A stretch of DNA of 64,000 bases, from contig JAZUMQ010000032.1 in the NCBI GenBank assembly GCA_045603745.1, positions 9,953-73,952 on the forward strand, read 5' to 3'. The notes under the pieces are model-generated. The model was not told where the DNA came from. It did not search any database and saw only the letters and a program-made list of their open reading frames with translations. The translations under genes and the position numbers were made by a program. This document shows, one piece after another, positions 27,034 to 34,745 of this stretch; the first letter of the stretch is position 1; each line of letters opens with the position of its first letter. This DNA comes from RGIG995 sp045603745. Its GTDB lineage: Bacteria; Bacillota; Clostridia; Oscillospirales; UBA644.

Positions 27034-27723
27034 TTATATCCTTTCGGTCAATTTATTTTCTCGTTCGTTTCGTTCCCGTTCCGCCTGGGGCAACCGCAAA
27101 TAACAAGGCTCTAACCGTTCGGGAGACAACAATTCGTCTTCCGGTAGGTTGTAAGCAATTTGCGCCACCGTTTCCGCCCGAATAAAGGCGCGATCCGGAG
27201 AAGAACAGACGGCAGATTTCCCAAGTTCATTTGCCGATTTTAAGGCAATTTCAGATCCGTCTCCGCAAAAAAGAATGGAATCTTTCACTTCTTCAAGCAA
27301 ATCCGAAACCGAGATCTGACGGTCTTCGCAAATTCTTTTTCCGTCTTTGAAATTTGCATTGTAAAGCATATTTCGGCGGGCATCTTCCACGGCACAAACC
27401 GTTCCGTTAAATCCAATTCCTTCTGCAAGCGCGTGGAGAGAAGATACCGGCGCACAGGGCGTTTTATTTTTGTGGGCAAGTCCCTTTGCTGTGGCAACGG
27501 CGATTTTAATTCCTGTAAAAGAGCCTGGTCCCACCGTAATGCCAATACGGTCAATGTCGTCTATGACCAGTCCGGAATCTTTTAAAACGCCTTCGATCAT
27601 AGGCAGTAACGTCTGGCTATGGGTTAACCCCGTATTCCGATACCGAGATGCAAGGATTTTACCGTCTTTCATCACACACGCGGAGCAGGCAAGGGTTGAG
27701 GCGTCAAAAGCCAAAATAGTCAT
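27034..27723 (-). CDS. tsaB: tRNA threonylcarbamoyladenosine protein TsaB
   Basis: Partner of TsaD in t6A37 tRNA modification (229 residues). The ASKHA N-lobe starts ILAFDAST; the signature VGPGSFTGIKIAVATAKGLA is truncated to shorter blocks in my reading (VGPGSFTGIK, KGLAHKN). It lacks the metal-binding HxxxH of TsaD, as expected. It follows tsaE by 7 bases, the classic Bacillota pair. The true TsaD partner may be outside the window or may be the paralog at 3170. Confidence 0.95.
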   Translation of the reverse strand: MTILAFDASTLACSACVMKDGKILASRYRNTGLTHSQTLLPMIEGVLKDSGLVIDDIDRIGITVGPGSFTGIKIAVATAKGLAHKNKTPCAPVSSLHALAEGIGFNGTVCAVEDARRNMLYNANFKDGKRICEDRQISVSDLLEEVKDSILFCGDGSEIALKSANELGKSAVCSSPDRAFIRAETVAQIAYNLPEDELLSPERLEPCYLRLPQAERERNERENKLTERI

Positions 27724-27730
27724 AATCGCT

Positions 27731-28138
27731 CTACTCCTTTATGTGAATAATCCGTTCTTCGATACCGTCACCGTATTCAAAATAAATACGAAGGACGTCT
27801 TCTGGAAGATATTCTTCTGCGTTTTCGCTCCATTCCACCAAACTAACTGACCCCGGTTCTCCGTCAAAAAAGCCGATGGAATAGAGGTCGTCGTATCCGG
27901 AAAGTCGGTACAGATCGTAATGATATACCGGCTTGTCCGCTTCGTAACGGTGGCATAGGGCAAAGGTAGGGCTTGTTACGTCTCCGTCGTACCCTAATCC
28001 TTGTAAAAACCCTTTTACGAATTCGGTTTTTCCGCAACCCATTTCCCCAAACAAACAGATCATTTCTTGATTTGCGGTTTGAGAAAGAGATCGCCCCAAT
28101 TCTTTTGTATCTTCCTCTGAATGACTATAGAAAATCAT
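27731..28138 (-). CDS. tsaE: tRNA threonylcarbamoyladenosine ATPase TsaE
   Basis: P-loop ATPase (135 residues) that drives the t6A synthesis cycle with TsaB and TsaD. Walker A is GEMGCGKTEF, followed by GLGYDGDVTSPTFAL; the acidic DLYRLSG and the C-terminal LVEWSENAEE segments are typical. Its ATG overlaps the stop of the upstream exporter gene by 4 bases, so the pair is coupled. Confidence 0.95.
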   Translation of the reverse strand: MIFYSHSEEDTKELGRSLSQTANQEMICLFGEMGCGKTEFVKGFLQGLGYDGDVTSPTFALCHRYEADKPVYHYDLYRLSGYDDLYSIGFFDGEPGSVSLVEWSENAEEYLPEDVLRIYFEYGDGIEERIIHIKE

Positions 28139-29376
28139 GATTTTTCCTTTGAACGCTTTTTCATTTTATTGACGACGGATTCTTTGATTTCGGAAACCGT
28201 CCATCTTTTGCAGGGAGGATCCCGATCGGTTTCATCGTCTAACGGCAATCCTTTTTTCACGGTAAGGCGTGCAACTTCTTTTCGGGTCAGGGTGTAAAGA
28301 ACGGCACACAAAGGAACGCTCAGTATGAATCCCATAATGCCGAACAATCCGCCGCCGATGGTAATGGATACCAAAACCCAAATGGCGGGAAGTCCCGTGG
28401 CATCTCCCGAAATTCTCGGATCAATGAGATTGCTATCGACCTGTTGCAGAACGATGACAAAAATAATAAACCAGAAGCACTGTCCCGGATTGACCAGAAG
28501 CAACAGAAATGCCGAGGGGATCGCTCCGATGAAAGGCCCAAGCATGGGAATAATATTTGTCACTCCAATGATAAAACTGATCAGGGCAGCATATTCAAAC
28601 CTAAAGATCTTCATGAAGATGAAACAAAGAATCCCCACGATAATGGAGTCAATCATTCGCCCGGAAATATACCCGGAAAGGGTACGAGCGGTCAGTTTTG
28701 CAATTTCCCGGATTCGATCTGCCACGGTTTGAGGGAAAAAGGCATAGATTGTCTTTTTTGCCTGCCATTTCAAATGATTTCGTCCCACCATAATGTAGAT
28801 GGAGATGATCACACTGAGAACCGCATTGGTAAGCCCGCCGGCAATGCTCTTTGTGATGTTAAAGATCTCCGGAAGGCGAGTTTGTAATGTTTCCGTTACG
28901 GTGCTGATCAGTGCGGTAATCCATTGCCCCCATTCCGTAAAGTCAAAGGGGTCAATGTTTTCTTCTAAAAATTCGTAATGAGCAATAACGCCGTTCAAAG
29001 CGGTTTCCACGTTTTTAATGTAAGTGCTGATATTTGCCAAGAGGGTGGTAACGCTTGCGGTAACTTCCGGAATAACGGCAATCAAAAAGACCGCGATAAA
29101 AGACAAAAGCAAAAGGTACGTTACCGCAACGGAAAAGGCGTTTGCAAGGGTGTTTTTATGTTTCGCTTTTTTGAAACATCTTAAGAATAACCGTTGGAAT
29201 AACGAGAAGGGGCGGTCGAGAAAAATGGCAATCAATATCCCGGCAATGACGGGAGAGAGTATGGTGATTAAAAGTTTGATTGCCGAAAAAATCGCATCGA
29301 CTTTGATGACCGCAAGGGCAAACAGCGCCGCGATCAAAAGCAATAGCACGATATTTCGGAACAATTTTTTATCCAT
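28135..29376 (-). CDS. AI-2E family transporter (UPF0118/PerM)
   Basis: Polytopic membrane protein (413 residues) of the AI-2E exporter/PerM family, which also includes ion antiporters, so the substrate is open. About eight hydrophobic segments are seen: two near residues 8-50, one near 75, a long soluble-like amphipathic region (about 100-170), and a C-terminal helical block holding IIGVTNIIPMLGPFIGAIP, the best family mark. The C-terminus is basic. First gene of the minus-strand operon; ATG has cggaggggt upstream. Confidence 0.9.
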   Translation of the reverse strand: MDKKLFRNIVLLLLIAALFALAVIKVDAIFSAIKLLITILSPVIAGILIAIFLDRPFSLFQRLFLRCFKKAKHKNTLANAFSVAVTYLLLLSFIAVFLIAVIPEVTASVTTLLANISTYIKNVETALNGVIAHYEFLEENIDPFDFTEWGQWITALISTVTETLQTRLPEIFNITKSIAGGLTNAVLSVIISIYIMVGRNHLKWQAKKTIYAFFPQTVADRIREIAKLTARTLSGYISGRMIDSIIVGILCFIFMKIFRFEYAALISFIIGVTNIIPMLGPFIGAIPSAFLLLLVNPGQCFWFIIFVIVLQQVDSNLIDPRISGDATGLPAIWVLVSITIGGGLFGIMGFILSVPLCAVLYTLTRKEVARLTVKKGLPLDDETDRDPPCKRWTVSEIKESVVNKMKKRSKEKS

Positions 29377-29416
29377 ATTACCCCTCCGGATTGTTTTGCT
29401 TCGTTCTATTTAATTT

Positions 29417-29425
29417 ATTATAACA
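29417..29425 (-). promoter_or_regulatory. Extended -10 promoter of the exporter-tsaE-tsaB-rpiB-upp operon
   Basis: On the minus strand TGT is followed by TATAAT (29422-29417). The -35 region is poor. The first start codon is 41 bases downstream. Confidence 0.6.
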
Positions 29426-29587
29426 TATCCTTTCTGTAAAATCTATAGGGTTCATAAAAAATTCGGAAAAAATTGTTGTCGATTTTTATTTTAAGGGATT
29501 TTTCTCACGTTTCTCCCTTGGAAAACAAAAAATGAAGTTGTTTTTGCGGGTAATTCCGAATATTTTGCAATCTTCTGCCAAAAGTAC

Positions 29588-29616
29588 TTGATTTTTCCTT
29601 TTAAATTTGTTATAAT
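29588..29616 (+). promoter_or_regulatory. Vegetative promoter of metG
   Basis: TTGATT (29588-29593), a 17-base spacer and TATAAT (29611-29616). The metG start is 61 bases downstream; the leader is too short for a T-box or SAM riboswitch. The 300-base gap between the divergent genes otherwise holds only AT-rich sequence and the opposing promoter. Confidence 0.8.
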
Positions 29617-29676
29617 AACTCTATTACTACCGTCCTCATGGACGAATTCGTGCTCATTTGCACACAGGAGGTTCCT

Positions 29677-31641
29677 ATGTCGAACGAAAAAAAGACCTTT
29701 TACATCACTACCCCGATCTATTACACTTCGGGACATCTTCACATCGGTAATTCCTATACTACCGTTGCCGCCGATACCATGGCACGGTATAAGCGAATGT
29801 GCGGATATGACGTGATGATGCTCACCGGAACCGATGAACACGGTCAAAAGGTGGAACGGAAGGCCCAAGAGGCAGGGAAGACCCCCAAGGAATTTACGGA
29901 CGAGATCGTTGCGGACATCAAAAATATCTGGCAGGTTCTCGGAATCCAATACGACAAATTCATTCGTACTTCCGACGATTATCACGTTGCCGCCGTACAG
30001 AAGATTTATCAGGAACTGTACGACAAAGGCGAAATTTATAAAAGCGAATACGAAGGGCATTATTGTTCTCCTTGTGAATCTTTTTGGACGGAGTCTCAGT
30101 TGGTGGACGGAAAATGTCCCGATTGCGGACGTCCTGTAGAAAAAGCGAAAGAAGAAAGTTACTTCTTCCGTCTTTCCAAATATCAGGATCAATTGATCGA
30201 ACTCTTGGAAAACAATCCTGGTTTGTTGCAGCCCGAGGCCCGTTCCGCGGAAATGATCAACAACTTCCTCAAACCCGGATTGAAAGACCTTTGTGTTTCC
30301 CGTACCACCATCAAATGGGGAGTTCCTCTGCCTTTTGATGAACGGCACGTAGCCTACGTTTGGATTGACGCTCTTTCCAATTATTTGACTGCTCTCGGCT
30401 ATCAATCCGACGATGACAGTTTGATGAAAAAATATTGGCCCGCCGACATTCACTTGGTCGGAAAAGACATCGTCCGTTTCCACACGGTCATCTGGTTTGC
30501 CCTGTTGATGGCGCTGGGTGTCGAACTGCCCAAACAAGTCTACGGGCACGGTTGGTTGCAGATGAACGGTGATAAAGTTTCCAAGAGTAAAGCCTCCGGT
30601 GCCGCTTGCATCGTGGATCCCATTTTCTTGGCAGACCACTTCGGAAAAGATGCCGTCCGCTATTTCTTGTTGCGTGAAATGCCCTTCGGTTCCGATGGAG
30701 AATATACCTACGACGGTTTGATGAACCGCATTAACGCGGATCTTGCCAACGATTTGGGAAACTTGGTCTCTCGTTCCACTGCGATGGCGGTCAAGTATTT
30801 TGACGGCAAAATTCCTGCGGCTCGGGTAACGGAACCGGTGGACGATGAGTTGCTGACCTTGACCCGCAACACCGCCGCCAACGCTAAACCCTATATGGAA
30901 GCCATGTCGTTTTCCCTCGCTTTGACCGAGATTTTTAAATTGGTTTCTCGGGCAAACAAATATATTGACGAAACTGCTCCTTGGGCACTGGCGAAGGATC
31001 CCGAAAAATCCGATCGCCTGGCTACCGTTCTTGCCAATCTTTTTGAAGCCATTCGAGTGATTTCCAATCTGCTGATTCCTTTTATGCCCGATACTTGCGA
31101 TAAGATTCTGTCTTGTCTCGGCGCTAAGGCGGTGGGCTGGGAAGAATGTTCTACGGAAGGTTGTCTGACCGGAGAAATTACCGTGACCTCTTGCGAGGCG
31201 TTGTTCCCCCGCATCGACGTTAAAAAAGAACTTGCCGCCGTTGGTTTGGGCGAAGAAGACCCTGCCGTTAAGCCTGCGAAAAAAGAGAAAAAGAAAAAAT
31301 CTTCCGAACCTGCGCCCGCTCCTGAGATCGGGATCGAAGAATTCTTGAACGTCGACCTCTCCGTTGCCAAAATTTTGGAATGCGAAGCCGTGGAAAACAG
31401 TGAAAAACTGTTGAAACTGAAAGTTTCTTTCGGTAACGAAGAGCGTCAGATTGTTTCCGGCATCGCCAAGGCATATACTCCCGCCGATCTGATCGGTCAT
31501 AACGTTGTTGTTGTCAAAAATCTGAAACCCGCCGTAATTTTTGGTCTGGAAAGTTTCGGAATGATCTTGGCCTCCGGTCAGGGAGAAAACATTCACGTCA
31601 TGTTCGCCGACGAATCCAATCCCGGCGACCGTATCCGCTGA
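29677..31641 (+). CDS. metG: Methionyl-tRNA synthetase
   Basis: Class I synthetase charging initiator and elongator tRNA-Met (654 residues). HLHIGN is at residues 20-25; a zinc knuckle with two CxxC pairs (CSPCE, CPDCG) is near 130-150; the KMSKS loop reads KVSKS (residues 300-304), a mild variant. After a Lys-rich linker (about 530-545) a C-terminal EMAP-II-type tRNA-binding domain starts near 550. ATG 29677 follows caggaggttcct; the longer in-frame extension upstream lies in the leader. Confidence 0.97.
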   Translation: MSNEKKTFYITTPIYYTSGHLHIGNSYTTVAADTMARYKRMCGYDVMMLTGTDEHGQKVERKAQEAGKTPKEFTDEIVADIKNIWQVLGIQYDKFIRTSDDYHVAAVQKIYQELYDKGEIYKSEYEGHYCSPCESFWTESQLVDGKCPDCGRPVEKAKEESYFFRLSKYQDQLIELLENNPGLLQPEARSAEMINNFLKPGLKDLCVSRTTIKWGVPLPFDERHVAYVWIDALSNYLTALGYQSDDDSLMKKYWPADIHLVGKDIVRFHTVIWFALLMALGVELPKQVYGHGWLQMNGDKVSKSKASGAACIVDPIFLADHFGKDAVRYFLLREMPFGSDGEYTYDGLMNRINADLANDLGNLVSRSTAMAVKYFDGKIPAARVTEPVDDELLTLTRNTAANAKPYMEAMSFSLALTEIFKLVSRANKYIDETAPWALAKDPEKSDRLATVLANLFEAIRVISNLLIPFMPDTCDKILSCLGAKAVGWEECSTEGCLTGEITVTSCEALFPRIDVKKELAAVGLGEEDPAVKPAKKEKKKKSSEPAPAPEIGIEEFLNVDLSVAKILECEAVENSEKLLKLKVSFGNEERQIVSGIAKAYTPADLIGHNVVVVKNLKPAVIFGLESFGMILASGQGENIHVMFADESNPGDRIR

Positions 31642-31647
31642 TATTAC

Positions 31648-31683
31648 AAGGAAGGACTCTGTTTTATGAGTCCTTCCTTTTCT
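31648..31683 (+). terminator. Terminator after metG
   Basis: A perfect 12-base stem (31648-31659 with 31668-31679) with an 8-base loop is followed by a short T run. The tatD ribosome site starts only a few bases later, so read-through into tatD is probably partial rather than absent. Confidence 0.75.
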
Positions 31684-31692
31684 GAGGTTTTT

Positions 31693-32460
31693 ATGTTATT
31701 TGATTCTCATGCTCACTTGGACGATGTTGCTTTTGATCCGGATAGGGAAGAGGTGATCGCCTCCCTTCTTCCTGCCGGCGTTTCCCACGTGTTGATTCCC
31801 GGTTCTTCTCTGGAATCTTCTCGAAAAGCCCAGTCCATCGCGCAATCTCATGATAATTTTTACTTTGCCGCCGGTGTTCACCCCGGGAATATCCTTTCTA
31901 TGCAATATGAGGATATTGATCTCCTTTCCGGCCTTGCCGCTGATCCAAAGTGTGTTGCCATCGGCGAGATCGGGTTAGATTTTTACTGGGAAAAAGATCC
32001 GATCCTTTGGGATACTCAACGGTATTGGTTTCAACAACAACTTCGCCTTGCTTTTGAATTGAATAAACCGGTGATTATTCATGACCGGGAAGCCCACCAG
32101 AAATGCTTCGATGCTGTTCGTGACGCCGGAGTTCAAGGAGTTTTTCATTGCTATTCTTCTTCGGCAGAAATGGCAATCGAGTTGGTTAAGATCGGTTTTT
32201 ACTGTTCCTTTACCGGAGTTGTGACCTACCAAGGAGCAAAAAGGGCTCTCCGCACCATTGAGGCTTTGCCCTTGGAACGGATTTTAATCGAGACCGATTC
32301 TCCCTATCTTGCCCCCGTGCCGTTTCAGAAACAACGCAACGACCCTCGGAACGTTCGTGCCGTCGCCGAAACTATCTCCGCCGTCAAAAAAATCTCCTTC
32401 GATGAAGTGGTTCGCGTTACTTCCGAAAATGCGGCACGTTTGTTCCGAATAAATCTGTAA
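31693..32460 (+). CDS. tatD: TatD-family metal-dependent DNase
   Basis: TIM-barrel metallohydrolase (255 residues) with 3'-5' exonuclease activity in studied members. The metal-binding DSHAHLDD opens the protein; EIGLDFY (Glu ligand), VIIHDREA and LIETDSPYLAP supply the others. ATG 31693 follows tgagg; an upstream in-frame ATG lies inside the metG terminator and is rejected. The metG-tatD pair is common in Bacillota. Confidence 0.95.
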   Translation: MLFDSHAHLDDVAFDPDREEVIASLLPAGVSHVLIPGSSLESSRKAQSIAQSHDNFYFAAGVHPGNILSMQYEDIDLLSGLAADPKCVAIGEIGLDFYWEKDPILWDTQRYWFQQQLRLAFELNKPVIIHDREAHQKCFDAVRDAGVQGVFHCYSSSAEMAIELVKIGFYCSFTGVVTYQGAKRALRTIEALPLERILIETDSPYLAPVPFQKQRNDPRNVRAVAETISAVKKISFDEVVRVTSENAARLFRINL

Positions 32461-32551
32461 CAAAAATAAAACAAACAAGTTTCATAAATGTGAAATTTCA
32501 AAATATTTTCTCTCAAATTTGTCTTTTTTTTAAAGTTTGCGGAGTAGAAAC

Positions 32552-32580
32552 TTGCGTTTTCCATATTATTATGGTATAAT
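32552..32580 (+). promoter_or_regulatory. Strong promoter of the rimP-nusA-infB operon
   Basis: TTGCGT (32552-32557), 17-base spacer, and TATAAT (32575-32580) preceded by TGG, giving an extended -10. Transcription should start close to 32587, at the foot of the hairpin described next. Confidence 0.85.
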
Positions 32581-32585
32581 AATTG

Positions 32586-32614
32586 CGAAGAGCGGAAGTG
32601 ATTTCCGCTCTTCG
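32586..32614 (+). promoter_or_regulatory. 5'-terminal hairpin in the rimP operon leader
   Basis: A perfect 12-base stem (32586-32597 with 32603-32614), loop gtgat, located at the predicted transcript start. It is followed by agttttgt, a poor T tract, so a 5'-end stabilising structure or an attenuator are both possible. A second small palindrome (32624-32638) lies just before the rimP ribosome site. Confidence 0.7.
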
Positions 32615-32652
32615 AGTTTTGTACGGAGAACTTCTCCGGAAAGGATGAGATT

Positions 32653-33108
32653 ATGGCGGTTGCCGACGTTGTTAGACCTTTGGTTCTGCCCATTACGGAA
32701 GAACACGGTCTGATTCTTTGGGACATTGAATTTGTCAAAGAAGGTTCCGAGCGTTTTTTGCGTATCTACATTGATCGGGAAGAAGGCGGAATCGGGATTG
32801 ACGATTGCGAAATCGTATCCCGGGCTTTGGATCCGATTTTGGACGAAGCGGATCCCATTCCCCAAAGTTACCATCTGGAGATTTGTTCTGCCGGTTTAAT
32901 CCGGGATTTGAAAACCACGGAACATATTCAACGGTTCCTTGGATATGAGGCGGAGGTTCGTCTCTACAAAGGAGAAGCCGATCTTCCCAAAAAGTTTTCG
33001 GCGCGTCTTGACGCTGTTACCGACGAAACCCTCACTGTCACCGTCGGGGAACAAACGGTCTCGCTTGACCGGAAATCTATTTCAAAAATAAAAATTGATT
33101 TGATATAA
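32653..33108 (+). CDS. rimP: Ribosome maturation factor RimP
   Basis: 30S assembly factor (151 residues). The N-terminal alpha/beta domain contains FVKEGSERFLRIYIDRE and a conserved DDCEIVSRAL-type segment; the C-terminal SH3-like barrel starts near residue 90. First gene of the classic rimP-nusA-rnpM-L7Ae-infB-rbfA operon, here complete. The ATG is preceded by aaggatgag. Confidence 0.94.
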   Translation: MAVADVVRPLVLPITEEHGLILWDIEFVKEGSERFLRIYIDREEGGIGIDDCEIVSRALDPILDEADPIPQSYHLEICSAGLIRDLKTTEHIQRFLGYEAEVRLYKGEADLPKKFSARLDAVTDETLTVTVGEQTVSLDRKSISKIKIDLI

Positions 33109-33127
33109 GCGGAGGTAAACAGGAAAA

Positions 33128-34159
33128 ATGAACGAAGAATTTTACAGTGCCCTTGCCCTGCTTCAGCAGGAAAAAGGAATCCCCCAAAAGTATATGCTTG
33201 AAAAGATCCGTGCTGCCATTGCGTCGGCGGTTAAGCGTGACCGTAGCGTTCCTGCGGAAAACGTTGACGTGGTCTTTGACGAAGTCAAGAAAACTATCAG
33301 CGTTTTTATTAAGCGTCTGGTCGTTGACAACGTGGAAGATCCTTCCATCGAAATTTCCGTGGAAGAAGCCCGGAATATTTCCGCGAAATATCAGCTGGGC
33401 GATTACGTCCGGGACGAAGTTGATCCCGCCACTGTGGGGCGTATTGCCGCCAAGGTCGGAAAGAACGTGATCGTTCAGGGGATCAACGAAGCGGTAAACG
33501 GTTCTCTGATCAACGAATTTGAAGGTCAGAAAGGAACTATCGTTACCGGTACCGTCGATCGTGTCGACGAATTTAACCGTGTCGTTTATCTGAACATTAA
33601 CGGATATTCTCTGCCTCTGAACCTTCGGGATCAGATTCCCGGCGAAACCTTCCGGGACGGCGATCACGTCAAGGTTTGCGTTTCGGATATTCGTCGCAAT
33701 GCCAAGAGCCAGGAAATCGTCCTTTCCAGAACCAACGCCGAATTCCTTCGCCGTTTGTTCCAGGTGGAAATTCCCGAAGTTGCTGATGGCACCGTTCGTG
33801 TTATGGCGATTGCTCGGGAAGCCGGCTCTCGCTCCAAGGTTGCCGTCTGGTCGAAGAATCCCGACGTTGATCCCGTAGGTTCTTGTATCGGACCCAAGCA
33901 GATGCGCATCAATTCTATTCTTTCCGAATTGAACGGTGAACGCATCGACCTGATTAAGTATAGCCCCGATCCGGAAGAATTCATCGTAGCTTCTCTTTCT
34001 CCCGCTTCGGTTCGTATCATTGAAATCAACAAAAACGAACGCACCTGTCGTGTTGCAGTTGCCGCCGATCAACTTTCCCTTGCCATCGGTAAGACCGGTC
34101 AAAACGTCCGTCTCGCCGCAGGGTTAACCAACTATCATATTGACATCGTGGCGGAATAA
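33128..34159 (+). CDS. nusA: Transcription factor NusA
   Basis: Elongation, pausing and termination factor (343 residues, the short Gram-positive form). The RNA-polymerase-binding N-domain (about 1-130) precedes S1 (about 135-200) and two KH domains, with CIGPKQMRI and AIGKTGQNVRLAAGL as KH motifs. The usual GxRG of the first KH reads GPKQ here. No C-terminal acidic repeats, as in other Bacillota. RNA binding may feed back on the leader hairpin at 32586 (inference). Confidence 0.95.
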   Translation: MNEEFYSALALLQQEKGIPQKYMLEKIRAAIASAVKRDRSVPAENVDVVFDEVKKTISVFIKRLVVDNVEDPSIEISVEEARNISAKYQLGDYVRDEVDPATVGRIAAKVGKNVIVQGINEAVNGSLINEFEGQKGTIVTGTVDRVDEFNRVVYLNINGYSLPLNLRDQIPGETFRDGDHVKVCVSDIRRNAKSQEIVLSRTNAEFLRRLFQVEIPEVADGTVRVMAIAREAGSRSKVAVWSKNPDVDPVGSCIGPKQMRINSILSELNGERIDLIKYSPDPEEFIVASLSPASVRIIEINKNERTCRVAVAADQLSLAIGKTGQNVRLAAGLTNYHIDIVAE

Positions 34160-34162
34160 AAT

Positions 34163-34450
34163 ATGAAAAAAAGTATCCGGCATAAAGGGGCAAAAGTTCG
34201 TATGTGTGCGTCTTGTGGGTTACGTTCCCACAAAGATGAATCAGATTTTATCCGTATCGTTTTGCCCAAAGACAGAACCGCATTTCTTGACCGAGAAGGA
34301 ACAGCCCCGGGACGGGGAGCCTATGTTTGCCGCAATCAGGATTGTGTTCGCAAATTGTGTAAAACTCGCCGTCTTTCACACTTATTACGCGGTTCGGTTC
34401 CCGAATCCCTTTACGAAGAACTTCGCAAGGAGGTAGGAATTGATGGATAA
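34163..34450 (+). CDS. rnpM: YlxR/RnpM-family RNA-binding protein
   Basis: Small basic protein (95 residues) of the YlxR family; in Bacillus it binds RNase P RNA (RnpM). RMCASCGLR carries the CxxC, and GRGAYVCRNQDCV the second signature. Starts 3 bases after nusA, where it always lies in Bacillota. Overlaps the next gene by 8 bases. Confidence 0.93.
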   Translation: MKKSIRHKGAKVRMCASCGLRSHKDESDFIRIVLPKDRTAFLDREGTAPGRGAYVCRNQDCVRKLCKTRRLSHLLRGSVPESLYEELRKEVGIDG

Positions 34451-34745
34451 AACATTTCTCTCTACCTTAGGGCTTGCCCGCCGTGCGGGAAAACTTCTTT
34501 TGGGGGTTGAATCCGTTCAAAGTTATAAGAAACCCGTGGCACTTTTGATTTTTGCGTCTGATGCCTCGCTTCGGGTAAAAAGGACACTGTCCCATCGAAC
34601 GGAACTTTCTCTCACGCCGGAACTGACAAAAGAACAACTTGGTCGCGCCGTAGGGTGCAAAGAGGCCGCCGTGATTGCGGTCACCGACGCCGGTTTCGCC
34701 GGTACGATTCGGAAAAAATTGGAACTGCAGGAGGAGAACGCATGA
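34443..34745 (+). CDS. L7Ae-family ribosomal/kink-turn protein (YlxQ)
   Basis: L7Ae/L30e/S12e-fold protein (100 residues), YlxQ type, which binds kink-turn RNA. The motif GLARRAGKLLLGVESV is seen at the start, then a strand LLIFASDAS, and AVIAVTDAGFA near the end. ATG 34443 has aaggaggtaggaattg upstream. The end overlaps infB by 4 bases. Function in cells is not settled. Confidence 0.9.
   Translation: MDKTFLSTLGLARRAGKLLLGVESVQSYKKPVALLIFASDASLRVKRTLSHRTELSLTPELTKEQLGRAVGCKEAAVIAVTDAGFAGTIRKKLELQEENA

Noticed and set aside
29617..29676. SAM riboswitch or T-box before metG
   Set aside because: Leader after the promoter is too short and lacks conserved elements.
29491..31596. 701-codon open frame on the minus strand opposite metG
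   Set aside because: Composition is Phe/Gly/Arg-rich shadow coding; the plus strand encodes an unmistakable MetRS with promoter and terminator.
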